A stretch of DNA of 64,000 nucleotides from Formicarius rufipectus (lineage: Eukaryota > Chordata > Aves > Passeriformes > Formicariidae), in contig VXAU01001326.1 of the NCBI GenBank assembly GCA_013399695.1, forward strand, positions 205,242-269,241, given 5' to 3'. Under the pieces are notes generated by a model that did not search any database, had not been told where the DNA came from, and saw nothing but the letters and a program-made list of their open reading frames with translations. The position numbers and the translations under genes were made by a program. Shown piece after piece: positions 48,276 to 60,317 of the stretch (positions are counted from its first letter, which is position 1; every line of letters begins with the position of its first letter).

Positions 48276-51200
48276 GTTTCATAGTATTAGTCTGGAATTC
48301 TGGAGAGATTAATAAAAGGCCCTAAAAAACACTTCAAAAATTATGTTTCACACCACATGCATGTTTTAACTTAAGAATCTTGGGGGTCCATTGAACAATA
48401 TGCTACATCTCCCACTGGTACACCAGACATTATTGTCAAAATGCTCAGCCCTTGTCTGTCCATGAAGGCATCTGAACTCTTACAGGATTGTGTTGGATGT
48501 TGCACTCCAAAATAAGATTTTCTCAGTCTAGCTGATTAGACACCTCATTCAGGCCCAAGCCAAAGTCTTAAAACATAGAAACAAGGTGTTCTTTCTGAAG
48601 GGGCTGAGTCTAATATGTATGTGTCAATGAACATCTAGTCCACTCATCTGGTCAGACTGAAGTAAAAAAATAATAGACACAATTTTCTTTTTCAGCACAG
48701 CTGGAGCTGATAGAGGCTTTACCATGGGACAATCAGAAGTCACCAGCTCTCCTCCTGAAGGGCTGTAGGTCTACCTTTCACAGAAGAGCATTCTGTCTGC
48801 CTTAGCCTAGAGGGCTGACTCTCCAAAATTACTGAAATTGCACTACTGACCAGAAAATTACTGATGTGGATGCAGGGTATGCAAGAACACATATAAAAAA
48901 ATAAATGAGCCTCCATGGGAAACTGGGACACCCACCTGAAGGTGGGCAGTCCTTCGTTTTGGTCACCAAATGAAGTACAGAAGCAATCATGTGAGCAGAA
49001 AGAAGAACACAGGTCTTTTTCATACCAGTCATGAAAAACAAAATAAACCAAAACTTTATACACTGAAAAAAATCTCTAACATGGGACGAAGGACATGGGC
49101 AATATGTAAGTAATTGTACTATTGCCTTGCAGCAAGAAACAAACATGAACAGAAGAGACAGGTAACTGAATGAATTTGTCTCAGAAGTCAGCAATCCACT
49201 TGCAGTCTAGAGAATGCCAAAGTTTAACACTAGTGTCTGGATTCCACTCAGAGACCCAAATATCTGCTGTCCAGCAAAATCCTCGGACCAGGCCTATGAC
49301 AGCCTTTCAGGCAGCTACTTTGCCTCCAAAAGAGCTGTTTTCCCCTCGAGTTAGTGGTCCATATCACTCCAATAAGCTCATTATAGTCAACCACACTGGT
49401 ACTTTCTGCATAGCTTCTGACATTCTTGTCTGTTGAAACTCCTCTGACCTTGGGACTGTATCCCACGGATCCTGCTTTAATCCACCCCTACATTTTTTCT
49501 TAATGAGGTTTATATACCCTTATACATCACACACGAACACACATACAGACAACATTTTAAATAATTAGTAGCTTTCCCTTAAGGGTAAAAATGTTCTGTA
49601 ATAGCATTTTTGTTATGAAATAATGTAAATGATCTTGGTGTGGTAATATTTCATAATACTTCTGTTTTATGCAATTAAGGCTTTAGTATTCAGATGACTT
49701 ATGTGCACCTGGAGATACTGACAGATGCTGGTGACTTGAGCTGTTGAAAAGCACTTATCCCTATGCTTATATATATACAGAAATATGGATAACACACACA
49801 CAAAATGACATATCCATCATCTGTCTGCATCCTTTTACAAAAAGTACTAGGTACAGTAAGGTATGTGTAGTTTAATTTCTGCTCATTTCCTGTTCTCTTC
49901 AATGAAAATCCCTTTGTAAATCTTAAAAAAGAAAATCTGTGCCTCTTTCTTAGGAAGGTAAATCTTCTGCCTTCTTTTCTGCTAAAACTTGTAAACCTTG
50001 TTGACTTCAGCAAGGTCAGGGCAACTCAATATCCTCAACTTAGATTTTGATTCTTTTCCTCAGCTTTCTATTTAGCCTGAAGAGAAGAATGTAGAAACGT
50101 GCCAATGTTCATACTTGCAAAGCAAATCCTACAGCAGAGAACATTATTTATTTGTGTAGTGATTTTTTTTCCTTCTTCCCTTTATCATCATTGGGTTAAG
50201 ATAAAATTTATTACAGTATTCTAATGAAAAAGTTTCCTACTTCATCTTCCTCTTTCTTAAATTCCAACAAAGGCAGTGGCTGACTTTGCATTACCAAAAG
50301 TTTATCTCAGAATTATCGTACACTATGTGGTTCTGCCTAGACAAGTTTACCATCAGTGGAATTAAACATCAGGCTACTGGTTGCCTCAGTACAAGCATCA
50401 CAGTGAACCACATGCCTTTTGTGACAGCATCAGGCATTTTTTCACTTTCCATCATCCCAGATTACTTCATCTCAGGATTGTGGAATAGCGAAACAGTGTA
50501 GGAAAGGCAGGCTTTTAATACTCACTACAAAGCTGGTGTGAGAAGAGAAGTAATCTGTTACTGCAGAGATGGAACATAAAGATCGATGTTTGAGGGATAA
50601 GAAAGATGACAAGAAGGTTCAGGGTCAGTCTTAGTTAGAAAATAATACTGAGATAATGAGAATTGTAGTCAAAAAGTGTCAAGCCTGTACAAAATGAAAA
50701 GGTAGAGACAGGCTTTCTTGAAACAAAATTTTACTTGTTCATCATTCTAAAAAGAAATTGGACTGTTTCCATGTGGCTTCTTTTTCCCCTCTTACTCACT
50801 CCCATATAGTCCTGGGGTGCTCTACAGGGTCAGACGTAGGACAGGCCACAGTGCAATTCCAGCATATAGACCATCCAAACATACAGACATGGCTGACACC
50901 GATTACTGCACAACCAGAAATCTGAAACAGAGCAACAAACTGACACCAGAGCACCTACACATGTATCATACCAGATACAACCATTCATGTAAATGGTCTG
51001 TAATCTACAGCACTTGCATGGTCTGGCACATTGTGCACATACAATTTACCTGTTCTTGTTGCAAGCAACATCAGGCACCTGTAGGACGGGTCTCATACTG
51101 CACTGTACAGTCAGTGCTGGGTATCTTGATGTCAATCTGACACCTGAATCTGCAGGTCAGGGCAGAGAGTATAGGGTCTTGGGCACACTACAACAGAACG

Positions 51201-52355
51201 TTGTATCCTCTCCCACCTTTCCTTACATGATAGCTGGCATGCTCTAGAGCTTGTCCCCAGAGGTTCTTCAATCAATTTGGTTTCAAGTGGATTCTGCCTC
51301 ACAGTGGCATGGTTGCCAATATTACTAACAATATACTTAGAGAAAAACAGTTTTTCAAACTGAGCATTACAAGTGAAGTTTGGGGGCCTCGAAGGTACAG
51401 AGCATACCTTGAACTCTCTGACAAGTGCCACACTGCTTGCTGTAAGCATGTAACTTATGTGTGCAAACTGCAGAGCCTAAGTTATCTCTAGAGGCAATGG
51501 AAAGGGGTCAGCAAGTATGATTTAGCACACTTAGATCTATTTGAGCACCTCCAGACAGGAAGTGATCATTCACATGACTTAATCAGTAAAATAAAGTATT
51601 CATTTGGGGAGTTATTAATCTTGACAATCTCCAGCAAATAATAATTATTAATATTTCACAGGATTTGACCCTCAGGAGATGTACCTCAGGTAAACAAATC
51701 CTGCCAGACAAAATATTTTGCACAGAGATTATTAAAATGAAATCTCTTACCTCAGAAACCTGGTTTTGGTTCAGCTTTCTGCATCCATCATTCTAGGATA
51801 TGTCCACATGTCACGGAGATAATAAATACCACATTCTTTTACCTAAACCCTTAGATGTCATCCTTATGCCAATAGTTATGCCAAAATTACCTAATATTGA
51901 AAATACTTCTGAAAATAATGCATGTCAGTCTGTTGTTATGTCAACCACCTCTAGGTGCATAGAGAATCCAAAGGTCCATTTCCTTTCCCATTCAGTAACT
52001 CTATCAAATCACACTTTTAATCCAAGAAATGGTTGAAAGGCAAATGTAAGAACCCTACTTGACTCAGATGCACTACCAGTGCTTTCTTTTTCTGCAAGAA
52101 TAACTGTCACTCGTTTTCATTTTGGAAATTACAGAAGATGGGCTGAATTTTAGTGCTTGTTGAAGCAGAGCTGAAGGTGTTGATTTCAGACTCATTAAGA
52201 GTTTAAAGTCTAATTCATGCAGTTGATCCACAGCATTAACCAGAGTGCCGCTTTCATCAGTTTGATAAAGTGTCATTATAACAACAGATGGTTATTCGTT
52301 TATACTCAAAATCTTTAAATGGACTGTGCTACAAAACAACATAAAATGCTTTCCT
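48276..52355. other. Unique AT-rich DNA, nothing recognised
   Basis: No CR1, RNA gene or supported coding frame. A CCCTTAAGGG palindrome at about 49,576 is the only short symmetric element noted. Confidence 0.5.
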
Positions 52356-52590
52356 CAAAACAAAACACCACAAACAAAAACCAAAAAAACAACAAAAATT
52401 GCCCCCTCCCAAGTGTTCAGATACTTTAACCCAAAGAAATTGCTGACAGATTTGTTTTCAGCCCAGTAGAGTAAAGAGCTGACAACATATTTTTTGCTGT
52501 ATGTGGCAACTTAGGTTTATTTTTGCCTTTTTTTTGTTTGTTTTGGTTTTTTGTTTGGTTAGTTTTTGGTTTTGGTTTTGGGTTTTTTTA
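52356..52590. repeat. A/C-rich and G/T-rich arms in inverted arrangement
   Basis: An A/C-only stretch (52,356-52,399) built of AAAC and CAAAAA units is followed about 130 bases later by a G/T-rich stretch (52,527-52,590) built of GTTT, GGTTTT and TTTTTGG units. The arms are approximately reverse-complementary, so the transcribed or single-stranded form could fold into a long imperfect hairpin. Confidence 0.65.
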
Positions 52591-55500
52591 GTACACCAAA
52601 ATAGCAGTGGGCTTAAAAATCACCATCTGCTTCTAGCAATGAAATAATTCTCTGAAGAATAGATAATAGGCATAAAAGGGCCAGTCCCAACTCTTGCATT
52701 CTCCACAGCAAGACTGACAAACACATTTACATATTACTTTTAAGCACTATTTAGTCCATTAAGCAATACTGCAGGGTCACAACATCCCTCTAAATGTTCA
52801 GTATTCCTAGTTTTAAGGTTATTTTTTAATCCCTATTACAGATATTTTGTAATTAGCATTTGTAAATGCATGTAAAGAAATTTGAGCTGGTTGCATCCAG
52901 CTAATTTGGATCCTGATGACAATGAATTGCTGTGTCAGTTCCAGATAGCCCAGGACTTGGATACTTGCTTACTACCTGAAGCCTGTCACCACAGTTTCTC
53001 AATCCTCAGCAGAGTTTATGCCTCTGAAATGACTGCACAAGAAGACAAAGCCTGACCCCCATCTTCTATGCCCTACCCATGCATCAACAGCCTTAGAAAA
53101 CAATGTGGTATTATTGTTATGACCCTTGTATCTTTACAACTTTACACACTGTCAGTTGAGCTTGAAAGAGGTGGAGAAGGAGGATCCATTAGTTTTCCAT
53201 GAAAAGTGGTTTGACGAAATAAAAAATGCTCAAGCTAAAGTTCCCATCCCACCTCCCTCCTAGAGAAAAACTTGCACAACATGGTCATCACACTTCTGTG
53301 AGGGCTCCAGCCAGAAACAGCACATATCCCCTCTCCTTAGCAGGCAGTAGCAGAGAAGTGGAAGCTGCGGCTCTATGAAAGGATGAGCAGAGGGTGGCAA
53401 AGGCCAAAGGGGAGGAGAAAAGAGGTTTCAGTAACATGAGTTCTGTGTTCACAATGGGACTGTGTTCACTAGCTCTGTGATTTCAGTAGAGATGACAGAT
53501 TTTCAGTTTTAAACATTTCAAGGTATTGAATCACAGAACAGCATTTATCTTTTTATCATCATTTTCAAGAAAGGTACTTAGCTTTGGTTTTTTCTGCCCA
53601 TGATATTATATTAAAAAACACTGTCCTTTTCAGAGATTAATATAAAATCTTCTATAGATAGAAAATGAGATAAAACACTGCAAGATACTTCAAATAACAT
53701 GAGTTATAAACAACCAAGTTAACAAAATCCAGAAGTTTTGGAAGTAGTAGTATTTAACAACTATCACTTCTGACAAATTTGTCTTACAGTATTTATTTAA
53801 AATAAAACCTTGCAACAGCAACAATTCAAAAAAAGGGAGATGCCCATAATTCATATTTATACTTGATGGACTAGAACTTTGGTGAAATTAATTGTCTAAC
53901 ATTTAAAAGACCTGCTAGTGACTACTGCAGCAACACTATTTAGGCTCACTTTCACCTTTTGACAAGAAGAGAGCAGAAAAATCATGGAAAAACATACACT
54001 TTGTTGGCATATCCTGCTTCGGCAAGGAAGGACTTCTTCATAGCAATGAGCAAGAATCATTTACCTCTAGCACACAAGTAAGAAATATTTTATTTGTGAG
54101 GGAATTTTTTTTTTCTGAGTCAGTAGTCAATAACAAGAGAAAGGAACTTTTCCAAGAAAGGGGAAAAAAAAGAAAGTAATTAAGGGAAGAATAGCCAAGA
54201 TTCCTAGTGATCTCACTGGAATTACACATTTATTTGGAAGGCATTAAAGGAATAAGATTACAGAAGTAAGACCTGATCCAAATTCCATTATGCAAATGGA
54301 AATAAGAAAATTTTGTTGTCTTAAAAGGAAATTGAATTTAGCTTTTAGTTCCCAAATAATGAGACACTAGTAAGTGTAGGGGCTTGCAGAGGAAGTGATG
54401 AAGGAGAGATGCCGTTTTGGGTTGTTTTTATTTCATATTACTTATTTACGTTCTGATTTACTCAGATTTATTGTCATAATACTCTCACTTCTATGGGCTA
54501 TATCTCTCTAAAGTGGCATGCAAATACAATGGAAATGGGGCATATCACAGATGTTAAATGTTTTATTAGAGCCTATAGGTAATCACAGAATGCTACACAG
54601 GATTCATTAGTTATCCCAGACAGTATATTCCTTTCTTCCTTTCTTATCAGTAACATACATTGAACATTGCTGGTTCTAAATGCATTCCTCAGTTTGAAAC
54701 AAACAATTCATAGGTTGCTCCTTCTTTTACAATCTGGATGCTTTCGTGATTTGTTTGATGCCCTAAAATTTTTGTCAGAGCATGAAATCACCTAAACACC
54801 AAAGCAGCAAAATTATCTCACAAACAGGTTCTTCTACCACTGCTAAGAAACACTTAGGTCAACTGGGCTTGTACTGCACACACATTTTAACATCTGAACC
54901 CAACTCCAGGAAAAAGGATTAACCTTTTGTGCTTCAGGGTTTTGAAAGCTCTCAGGTTTTGCTGGATCCAGAATAAGTTCAAGGCACTCAACAACGAAGT
55001 TTGTACAATAAGACCTTTCTAGAAGCACACCACAGGCATGAGATTTTTTGTTTCTTCTCTCAAGTTAAAGGTACACACAGGGGACTACAAATAATGCAAA
55101 TTTCAAGAAAGAAACAGATCCAATTTGATCTGCTATTTTTCTTTAAAATTAATAAAGTCAGGGCACGTATAAACTATCCACTCATATCCTGTAAAGGTTT
55201 AAACAGTGAAACCACAAGGGAAAATAAACTAACATCTCTTCCCTTTTTTATCTCAAAAGTGTCTGAAATGAATTGGTTGCTAAAGAAACCTGATATAATT
55301 GTGACAGAGTGTTTTGAAACCCTTAGTGGAGTTCATCTGAAACCTCAGCATAACAAGTGGCCTCTTATCTGCGTACTATTCCAGGAAGAAATGCATGGCA
55401 TTTCGTCATCACAGCTGAAAGACTAGCTGGCTCTGCACGTAGGCTAGGCGAGAATAAGAGCCCTCAGCTATAATGAGGGCACTCTGGTAGCTAATGCTTA

Positions 55501-55772
55501 GTCAGAGGCCATTTCCTTTAGCCTTTGCTACCGCTTGTACCAACAGGAATGCAGGAAAAGGCAAAAACTAAGTAGACATAGTGAAGGTCAATGTTTACCT
55601 TCTCTACTTGTTCTCAATGAAGATTGTTTCTCAAGAAGTGGCACACATGCATTAATGTAGTGGCATCCTAAATCACCCCCCTACTATTAGGACTTTAAAT
55701 AGCTTCATTTAATGTGGCTGTTCATGAGCAGGATCACTTACAGAGGAGAGAATCACAAAAAAACAGATGGCC
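52591..55772. other. Unique AT-rich DNA, nothing recognised
   Basis: No supported gene or repeat family. The 141-codon plus-strand frame at 55,001-55,426 is Lys/Phe-rich without a recognisable domain. A small perfect hairpin GCCCTCA/TGAGGGC lies near 55,461. Confidence 0.5.
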
Positions 55773-55900
55773 TTTTTTGTTGTGTTTTGTTTTGTTTTGT
55801 TTGGTTTGGGTTTTTTTTGTGTGTGTGTTTTTTTTGTTTGTTTGTTTTTTTGTTTTTGTGGGTTTTTTTTGTTTTTGTGGGGTTTGTTTGTTTGTTTTTT
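55773..55900 (+). repeat. Long G/T-only low-complexity tract
   Basis: About 128 bases composed almost entirely of T and G (TTTTG, TTTG, GTGTGTG and T6-T8 runs). It is the largest of the G/T tracts in this window. The open frames through it are compositional artefacts (poly Phe/Cys/Val). Confidence 0.9.
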
Positions 55901-58598
55901 AGTCTGACATTTACAGGCAAATTAGTAAGTGCGAGTCTAATATAGTTATTTCCTTGTAATCTTGAATTTCCAAGCAGGCAAACTGACTTTCTTCTTAATA
56001 AAGTTGTTGAAACATGGATAACTTGCAGCAATTACTTTAAAACAAAGGATGAATTTTCGTATGATTTAGTAAGGAACAGTTCTTTTTGTAGGCTTTTCCT
56101 CTTTTGTCATTCTGAAGATGATGAGTGATGTACTATCATGCTTTCTAACATAGGAATATGCAAAATTTGAACATGGAATGATTAGTCAACAGAATATGAA
56201 AATGTTAAATATGAATCTGTAGCAATATTTAGGTTGTAAGTTTGCAAGACACTTCATTTAGGACCACATTTTGCTTTCTTACTCTGCCTGCAGAAACACC
56301 AGCAATTATTGGGAATTTAATCTGTTCTAACTATGCTGATTTAAGCATACAGCTGTATGTACTGTACTACTGAACACACTGGACTGTGTCATTTTACATA
56401 CATGCAGTTGCTGGTCTAAATAAGGGCTAGATTTGACTTGTTCTGTTTAACGCACTGGCTGAACATTGAAAATAGTTGGCACAGATTTTTCTCAGGAAAT
56501 TCAAACTTACACAAGCAGAGGAAAAACACTGCAAATGAGATGCTGCTGTGTGCAAAAATTCATATTGGGTAAAACTTTAAACCCCAGAAATAAATCTTGT
56601 TTTCAGTTCTCACAAATAGGCTTTTCTATTCAACTCTGAAGGTTTAAAGCAGTTGTTAATCAAGTACTGTACACAGTACTAAGTAGGAAAGTGTTCAGTT
56701 ATTTCTGAAACATGTTATTTTGAGGCTATGTTTGAATATTCCATATTTATGTGATGAGAGTTATGTCACAAAGTTAATCATTCCCAGGATGCTAGCATTT
56801 GGGGTAATGAAAAACTTCTTGTGCAAGCAGTCATTAATCAGTGAGTCTAACATTGCATAATGCTTTCTGAAGCATGTGTTATGTGATCAGAGTACAAGGC
56901 TGCATAATACAGCAAAGTGTTTATGCCATATGCTGACCTTTTCTAAAGCAGAAATGGAGCCATGTGATGTGCCGCTCCTGCCAGCAGTTGCTTATTGCCA
57001 ATAATTAAGTTTGATGATATGAAGAAACACAAACTTGAATGGCTTTAGAGTTCTAAAAGGAAGAAGCTTTGAAGTTTTTGGCACTGTAAAGCACAAAGAT
57101 AGCCAACTTGGCTTGGCTGCACTACTGTTGTCCATTACAGGCACCGCCCATCAAAACTGGAATCAAGTGCCCTGCTCAAGTGGTTACTGGCATTTGTGTA
57201 AAGGAAAACATGTGCATCATTACAGGACTGCTGTATTAACCAGAAGAGCATAAAGGTCACAGGAACAAAGCAACCAAAAGCATGCTTGGTACCTCGAATC
57301 TCAGAACATCACAATAACATTTGATGTTCTTGTGCAATAGAGCAGTAAGCAGCTATTACTTAATCTTCTACCAGTATTACACAAAAGTTTACTTGTGAAA
57401 TACTTCAGATAAATATGTTGTAATTATATGAAATATAAAAACATGCACAGGACAAAATGTTTTTGTAATTCTAAACACACATACCTATGGATATGTGATT
57501 TTAGTGAGCTATTTTAACAATGGAATCAATGCTTTAAAGGCTTCTATGAACAACTTTAAAACTATATGTTGGAAGCAGAGTGGACACATGGACATACATT
57601 TTATACATTATGCATACACACATACACACACAGAGAAAATGATCAAAAGCTTGTCCTGTATGTGGCTACTTTAGTTGGCAGAACCAGACTACTGAGCTGG
57701 AATATCCAGGTTCATATAACTTTTTTAGCACAGACAACTATAGCTATTGACATACCTCCCCTCTCAATTTCTACTGTTTCCTTCTACCTCACTGATGACA
57801 GTCTGACTACTCTGGGGATACCAGTGGCTAAACTGATTTCTGATACACCTTGCCTACTTTAAGAAAGTATTTTCAAGCTTAAATAAGAATCCTAAAGAAT
57901 AGACTAGAAGCACAATTACAAAATGCACACAACTGTCTCTACAGAGACACAGTTATCCTAGTCCAAAATTTAGATTCTCAAAATTCCTGCCAAGCTTTAG
58001 CATCAGGAAGTCATGATATTACGGAAAGGCAATTAGAAAGTGCTGCATTCAAGGCCTTTTGGGATTCATGAATTTCACACCTAAGGAATCTGGCTCAGTA
58101 GGCATGTTTAGCAGACAGGACTCCGTATTAGTACAAAGGAGATGCTGGGGATGAGTCAAAAATGAGCAGGACTCTCATCCTTACTACATCATCTGATAAA
58201 AAAACAGTGTGGTACTTGCTCCTGAGGGACTGCAAGACAGGCCTTACCTCTCTAAACTAGTAAGTCAATGTCATTATCTCTACATCTCAATAAATTAACT
58301 TGTAGAATAAGTAATTAAAATAGAAAAATTAATCAGGAGTGACTTTAGAGCATCCATATATAGGTCACTACTGTAGGAGAGTTTGGCTCAAGTCAACTAA
58401 GTGTAAGGAGAGAGCAGAAATTGAGTTGCTTTGCTGTTTCATGAGTACTTCACCTACTGAGCAATTAAATAGATGGAGGGACTACAGCATATCCTCTTCA
58501 TTTTTTCGAAAAAAGGACTGATTACAGATAAGATTTGTAAAAAAGGGTAAGAATCCTAAGTGAAAAACAGAATTTCATTCTACCCAAAGTGATTAAAA

Positions 58599-58614
58599 AC
58601 CCATGGCCATGGGT
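58599..58614. repeat. 16-bp perfect palindrome ACCCATGGCCATGGGT
   Basis: Perfect inverted repeat with no spacer and GC content well above its surroundings. It contains two CCATGG sites. No known function assigned. Confidence 0.9.
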
Positions 58615-60230
58615 CCATTTATGAACTAGCAATTTAAGCAGAGCCCTACTCATTATGCCATTTTTGTGGCTCCCACTCCCTTTCATGTTACACACACAGT
58701 CTAGGAATCATGTCTGGATGTTATGAACTTACTAGTTATTAGAGTACAGGACTCAGGTGCTGTAACCAACCAACACAGAAAAAATACACTTTGTGGAGCT
58801 GCTCACGAAGATACTAGAAATGACTGTGCTGAAGTGGACTGTGATTAAGACACGCAGTCTGAACCCACCCTATAAAACCTCCAATCTATCCACTCTTCCA
58901 AGACCCACTTCTTAGAAGTGTGCTCCCTGACTCTCTTTTCCTTTCACCACTGCTTGGAAGAGGAGGCTGGCCAAAAGATGACAACTACAGGGCAACATGA
59001 ACCACAGACCCTGAGGGGTCACTAGCTGGTAAACATGACATGTGTTTACAAAAATAGGTCAGCTATATACCAGTTTTGAAGAGCATAGTCACAGCAGTAC
59101 AGACTTATTACACTAAAAATGCAGAGTCAAACTCTTTCCACACAACCACAGAGATTGTTAACATATATATGTTATGAAAATAAAACCCTCACCACTCCAT
59201 CCTTATAATTAAATTTTTAACTTTGTCTAAGCTGCATGAAAGAGACATATTTTTTAAAAATTTGTACAACTGCCATCAGAATTTTTAACATGCTAGAAAG
59301 AATAGAGCCATAGATGATATCACAAAGTCCCTTATGCTTAAGGGAAAATGTTAAATCAATTAGCAGTTGCCAGAATAAAGAAGTAACAGTAACATATAAG
59401 TTTCTTAAAAAACCCCACACTTTTCATGTTCTTCTGAAAGTGGTTATAGTATGCAACTAGAAAACTGCACCATATTCTCAGCTCTTTAATGTTACAAAAG
59501 CTTTATTAGCATATGCTTCAGAAATCAAAGGGTAGTAGTCACTAGCCAGAACTTTGAAGAGTTTATAAACATACTTGTACAGACTATGCCTTAGAGCATT
59601 AATGTACTATTTTGAACTCAACTATTGCAATAAGACTTAGCTTTGACACAGAATGTTCACACCCTCTGTAATAAATTCTTTTAACCTACTTCATATTTCT
59701 TCCCATGTGAATGAGTGTCCTTGGAAGAATTATCTTCTAGATAAAAGTTGAAGATGAAATCTAAGTCTAGACTTATTTAAGGAGGATAGAGATTGATCTT
59801 CTAATCTATGACAGTTGTTGATTAATGAGCTGCTCATAATTGCTGTAGGCCTCTCCAAACTGCACAAGTAAATGATATTATGGGACTGGGAGAAATGTGC
59901 TATCTGGATGCCACACCTTTGTTGAAACTTAACTCACTTTGACTCCTCCTCCATTTATTCCAGCCTTGAACAACCATATGTACATGACAAGATATATGGC
60001 ATCACACATGCAGCCCCTCACTACTTGACTGCTGCTTCTGTGGCAGAATTTCTGTGCTACAGAACACATGGCAAGTATGGCCAATTGTAGTAGTCACAGT
60101 ACACACTGTGTCGGGTCAAGTATGCTGCTCATAGAGCTCCTGCACAAACAAATTCAAAACTTCTTGAAGCAGAATAGTGGTATCACATCCCGCAAGCATT
60201 TGGTCTTGCCTGACAGTTTGGATAATTTTA

Positions 60231-60317
60231 TTTATATGTACGCATATCCATATGCTCATACACATACATATGCATGCATATGACATGTCTGTATATATAC
60301 ACATATAATAAGTATAC
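60231..60317 (+). repeat. TA/CA-rich microsatellite with a palindrome
   Basis: Alternating purine-pyrimidine stretch of CATA, CACA and TATA units. It includes CATATGCATGCATATG, a perfect 16-base palindrome at 60,267-60,282. Compound low-complexity DNA, similar in style to the repeat at 34.9 kb. Confidence 0.8.

Noticed and set aside
47876..48282. Overlapping minus-strand frames across the minisatellite
   Set aside because: They are created by the tandem repeat and adjoining low-complexity sequence, open in several frames at once, and show no protein family.
55001..55426. 141-codon plus-strand frame as a gene
   Set aside because: Composition follows local AT bias; no domain, no conserved motif, no supporting signals.
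55712..55945. Phe/Cys-rich frames that look like membrane proteins
   Set aside because: They are translations of a G/T-only tract, so hydrophobicity is an artefact of composition.
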